From JBCBDX01 sp039815825 (GTDB lineage Bacteria; Pseudomonadota; Alphaproteobacteria; Rhizobiales; Rhizobiaceae), in assembly GCA_039815825.1 (NCBI GenBank), contig JBCBYO010000051.1:1-16854 (forward strand): a stretch of DNA of 16,854 nucleotides, given 5' to 3'. Of the stretch, positions 13,895 through 16,854 are shown in pieces (the stretch's first letter is position 1; every line of letters starts with the position of its first letter). The notes beneath the pieces are model-generated. The model ran no database searches. It saw nothing but the letters and a program-made list of their open reading frames with translations, and was not told where the DNA came from. The position numbers and the translations under genes were made by a program.

Positions 13895-16564
13895 CTAAAA
13901 CGCAGGGACGGTCTGGCGCCGCCTTTGCATCATGATCACAAAGCCGAGCAGCAACAATGCAGGAATGTAGAAAACTTCCTTGGGCATCCGGTCACGCTCT
14001 AGCTGCACATTATCCACAGTCACGAAGTCGTCGCCGTAGAATTCAAACATCTGGAACGTTGTGAAATACGGCGTTCCGGCAAACGGTTCATCAAGCAAGG
14101 CTTGATCGCCATCAATATTAATATTGATGCCTTGTCGAGCAAGCCGATCTGCGCCTGGCCCTTCTTCACCCAAGTCTAGCAACACCGTCGTTTGGGTCAT
14201 CTTTTCTAGATCATCAAAATCAGGCCCGCGAATTTCAACACGAAGCCGGGCGTCAGCGGGCATCGATTCCGCGATCTCGGTCAGCTCGATCCCGGGCCGG
14301 AATTCGTAGCGCGGGTCCACTTGGTCAAGCCAATAACCGGGCCTAAACAGAGTAAACGCGACGAGCAGCAAAGCTATTGTTTCCCACCATCTGCTTCGCG
14401 CGAAGAAATAGCCTTGTGTCGCAGCTGCAAAGAGCATCATGGCCACAACGCCAACGATGAAGACAAAGACCGCTTTTGCCAGGCCTACATCGATCAACAG
14501 TAGTTCCGTATTGAAGATGAAAAGAAACGGCAGCAGGGCTGTGCGAATATCATAGGCAAACCCCTGCAAACCGGTCTTGATTGGATCACCGCCTGAGATG
14601 GCCGATGCTGCAAACGCCGCTAGTCCAACCGGTGGCGTGTCGTCGGCCAGAATGCCGAAGTAGAACACAAACAAGTGCACAGCGATCAAAGGCACCACCA
14701 GGCCTTGTGATGCGCCCACTGACACAATCACAGGCGCCATAAGCGAGGAAACGACGATGTAGTTCGCCGTCGTCGGCAGGCCCAGCCCAAGCAGGAGGCT
14801 CATGACGGCAACCAGCAGCAGCATAAGGATCAAATTGCCGCCGGATAAAAACTCCACAAAGTCGCCAACGACTTGGTGCGCGCCGGTTAGGGTGACTGTG
14901 CCAATAATGACACCGGCGACGCCTGTTGCGACAGCGATGGGTATCATGTTGCGCGCCCCTGCGATCATGCCAACAACAAAGTCTTCAAAACCGCGACGCC
15001 ATTCATTGCCACTGCTTTCGCCAGCCAAATCAGAGCCAGTGCGGAACATCGCTTTGAGCGGATGTTGAGTCACAACAACAAAAATCATCGAGAGCGTGCC
15101 CCAGTAGGCCGAGAAGGCGGGAGACAGGCGCTCGATCAGGATGCACCAAAGAAGGACGACGATCGGTAACAGGAAGTGCAGGCCTGTAACGGCGACTTCG
15201 CCCGGGCGAGGTAACACACCGATATCGGCATTGGGGTCATCGATTGGCAGATCAGGACGTTTCGCTGCAATTCGAATGAGGATCAGATAAGCCGCAAGGA
15301 ACAGCAAAACGCCCGCCCAGAAGCCCATGCCCGGGAAGGCAGTTTTGATCCACCCAAGCCCGAAGTAGACAATGCCACCAAGTGCCGCGAGCCCGAGGAA
15401 GCCGGTCAGAAACCCTATCAGCTTTTGCGCCACAGTGCCGGTTGCGGTGGGCTTTTCCATGCCCTTCAGGCCAAGCTTCAGCGCTTCCAAATGAACGATA
15501 TAAATCAGCGCAATATACGAGATCAGTGCCGGCAAAAGCGCGTGCTTCAAAATATCGGTGTAAGAAATACCCGTAAACTCGGCGATCAAAAACGCCGCCG
15601 CGCCCATGACCGGTGGTGTCAGCTGACCGTTCGTCGAGGAGGCAACCTCTACAGCGCCTGCCTTTTCCGGCTTGAAGCCTGTCTTCTTCATCAGTGGGAT
15701 TGTGAATGTGCCCGTCGTCACCACATTGGCGATGGATGATCCGGAATAAAGGCCGGATGCTGCCGAGGCGAGAACCGCCGCTTTCGCAGGCCCGCCGCGC
15801 AGATGCCCCAAAAGCGCAAAGGCGAGCTTGATGAAATAGTAGCCAGCGCCAGCGCGCTCCAAGAGCGCACCGAACAACACAAACAGAAAGATCATTGTCG
15901 CCGATACAGCCAGCGCGACACCAAACACGCCTTCCGTTTGCATCCAATAGTGCCACATTGCCTTTTCAAAAGAAGCGCCGCGCCACTGGATGACCTCGGG
16001 AACCCATGCCTGGTTTCCAAAAAATGTGTAGGTCAAAAACACACCGGCCACGACAAGCATGGGCAAGCCGAGTGAACGGTAAACGCCGATGGCTAAACAG
16101 GTCATGCCAACTGCGGATGCCACCATGTCCGCGGTCGTGGGCAGACCTGCGCGCATCACAAGCGATTCCTTGACAACGATTAGATACAGACAACAAGCCG
16201 CACCAATTGCTGCCAATAGCCAATCGTACCAAGGTACGCTGTTCTTGGGCGCACCTCTGTACAGCGGGTACGCAAACGACACGAGAATAAGCGCAAATGC
16301 CAAATGGACGTTACGCGCCTCAACATTGTTGAAGGTGAAATTCGTGCCGGTTATTTCGGTCAGGAAGAAAGGCAGGTCGGAGGCGATATAAAGCTGGAAG
16401 CACGACCAGATGAAGGCAATCGCTGCGATCGTAAACCCAACTTTGCCGGCAACCGCGCGCGACCCGGAATCCGCTTCGGCGACGATCTCGTCCACATCGA
16501 TCACACGATTGTCGTCGACGGCGTCTTTCGCGCCCGCTTGTGGTGCGGTGTTGTCGCTGCTCAT
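13895..16564 (-). CDS. TRAP transporter fused permease (DctQ-DctM, TAXI type) with C-terminal DUF3394
   Basis: An 889-residue inner-membrane protein combining both membrane subunits of a tripartite ATP-independent periplasmic transporter, which uses an ion gradient (usually Na+) to import a solute delivered by the binding protein. The first 40 residues are soluble and acidic. The small DctQ-like set of helices is at about 42-185 and the large DctM-like domain at about 210-720. The latter contains GLYSGSSIANVVTTG (271-285), SSTNGQLTPPVMG (309-321) and GLGLPTTANYIV (593-604). From about 723 there is one helix, a soluble segment of about 110 residues (DUF3394), and a last helix with a basic tail. 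Such fusions go with TAXI binding proteins, and one ends 180 bp upstream. GGGGA precedes the ATG by about 8 bases. Acidic and amino-acid-like solutes are typical, but the ligand is not visible. Confidence 0.94.
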   Translation of the reverse strand: MSSDNTAPQAGAKDAVDDNRVIDVDEIVAEADSGSRAVAGKVGFTIAAIAFIWSCFQLYIASDLPFFLTEITGTNFTFNNVEARNVHLAFALILVSFAYPLYRGAPKNSVPWYDWLLAAIGAACCLYLIVVKESLVMRAGLPTTADMVASAVGMTCLAIGVYRSLGLPMLVVAGVFLTYTFFGNQAWVPEVIQWRGASFEKAMWHYWMQTEGVFGVALAVSATMIFLFVLFGALLERAGAGYYFIKLAFALLGHLRGGPAKAAVLASAASGLYSGSSIANVVTTGTFTIPLMKKTGFKPEKAGAVEVASSTNGQLTPPVMGAAAFLIAEFTGISYTDILKHALLPALISYIALIYIVHLEALKLGLKGMEKPTATGTVAQKLIGFLTGFLGLAALGGIVYFGLGWIKTAFPGMGFWAGVLLFLAAYLILIRIAAKRPDLPIDDPNADIGVLPRPGEVAVTGLHFLLPIVVLLWCILIERLSPAFSAYWGTLSMIFVVVTQHPLKAMFRTGSDLAGESSGNEWRRGFEDFVVGMIAGARNMIPIAVATGVAGVIIGTVTLTGAHQVVGDFVEFLSGGNLILMLLLVAVMSLLLGLGLPTTANYIVVSSLMAPVIVSVGASQGLVVPLIAVHLFVFYFGILADDTPPVGLAAFAASAISGGDPIKTGLQGFAYDIRTALLPFLFIFNTELLLIDVGLAKAVFVFIVGVVAMMLFAAATQGYFFARSRWWETIALLLVAFTLFRPGYWLDQVDPRYEFRPGIELTEIAESMPADARLRVEIRGPDFDDLEKMTQTTVLLDLGEEGPGADRLARQGININIDGDQALLDEPFAGTPYFTTFQMFEFYGDDFVTVDNVQLERDRMPKEVFYIPALLLLGFVIMMQRRRQTVPAF

Positions 16565-16690
16565 ATTCGGTTTCCCCGTCCCAACCTGCTAAACGTACAA
16601 GCGAACACAGTGCACCCTGTTTAAGCCGCAACGCAAGACACAATTAACGGGTTGGAAACCTTCGTCGCTTGGAGACTGAGCGAAGGAAAC

Positions 16691-16715
16691 AAAAAAGGGC
16701 CGGAAAACCGGCCCT
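16691..16715 (-). terminator. Terminator/attenuator between TAXI binding protein and fused permease
   Basis: Read on the minus strand, AGGGCCGG and CCGGCCCT form an 8-bp perfect stem around TTTT, followed by six T residues (16696-16691). It lies 28 bp after the binding-protein stop and 127 bp before the permease start. Partial read-through would favour the binding protein. Confidence 0.85.
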
Positions 16716-16743
16716 CTTAATGCACTTATGCGTTGAATTAGGC

Positions 16744-16854
16744 TTACTCGACCCAGCCACGCTCGCGGTAGTAGCGCACAGCACCATCGTGGAGCGGTGC
16801 GGACAAACCGTCAGAGATCATCGCGTCTTCGGAAAGATTGTTGAACGCTGGATG
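16744..16854 (-). CDS. TAXI-family TRAP transporter solute-binding protein, 3' end only
   Basis: Only the last 36 codons are inside the window, ending in TAA at 16746-16744. The frame reads HPAFNNLSEDAMISDGLSAP and then PLHDGAVRYYRERGW. The second part is the C-terminal signature of TAXI proteins (family form PLHPGAxRYYxExG). The full protein, usually about 320 residues with a signal peptide, would be the periplasmic receptor of the downstream fused permease. The 5' part and its promoter lie beyond base 16854. The match is short but supported by the downstream partner gene. Confidence 0.85.
   Translation of the reverse strand, partial: HPAFNNLSEDAMISDGLSAPLHDGAVRYYRERGWVE

Overview
The window looks like core-plus-accessory chromosome of an alphaproteobacterium, most likely of the Hyphomicrobiales/Rhodobacterales type. 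This rests on gene content only: a complex I NDUFA9-type protein next to uppP, an ATP-type pckA, an ArfB rescue factor, an E. coli Kbp-like protein and a TAXI-type TRAP transporter with a fused permease. The lineage is not proven. Gene density is high. No insertion sequence, phage gene, integrase or CRISPR array was seen.

Left part (1-4842): the 3' two thirds of pckA with a strong terminator; a nitroreductase-fold flavoprotein carrying the Glu-Tyr-Lys triad of iodotyrosine deiodinases; arfB overlapping its end; kbp (BON-like plus LysM) with a terminator hairpin; a complex I NDUFA9-type NAD(P)-binding protein; and, convergent with it, uppP for lipid-carrier recycling.

Middle part (4949-11091): a peptide/nickel-type ABC importer with a Tat-exported binding protein, a terminator-like attenuator and two permeases, but no ATPase gene. 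Convergent with it, and overlapping by 4 bp, is a two-gene operon: a ring-cleaving VOC dioxygenase (MhqO-like) followed by a serine hydrolase fused to a small GNAT domain. Its upstream region has two nested perfect inverted repeats that look like a repressor operator. A tRNA-Arg(CCG) gene lies just beyond, followed by a possible tRNA remnant.

Right part (11260-16854, all minus strand): read in transcription order, the end of a TAXI binding protein, a terminator-like hairpin, a fused TRAP permease (DctQ+DctM+DUF3394), a UspA-like protein, a class III aminotransferase and a BKACE (beta-keto acid cleavage enzyme). Spacing from the permease onward is 3-12 bp. The simplest reading is one operon that imports an amino compound, transaminates it to a beta-keto acid and cleaves that with acetyl-CoA. 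The substrate is unknown. This cluster is the best candidate in the window for an undescribed catabolic system.
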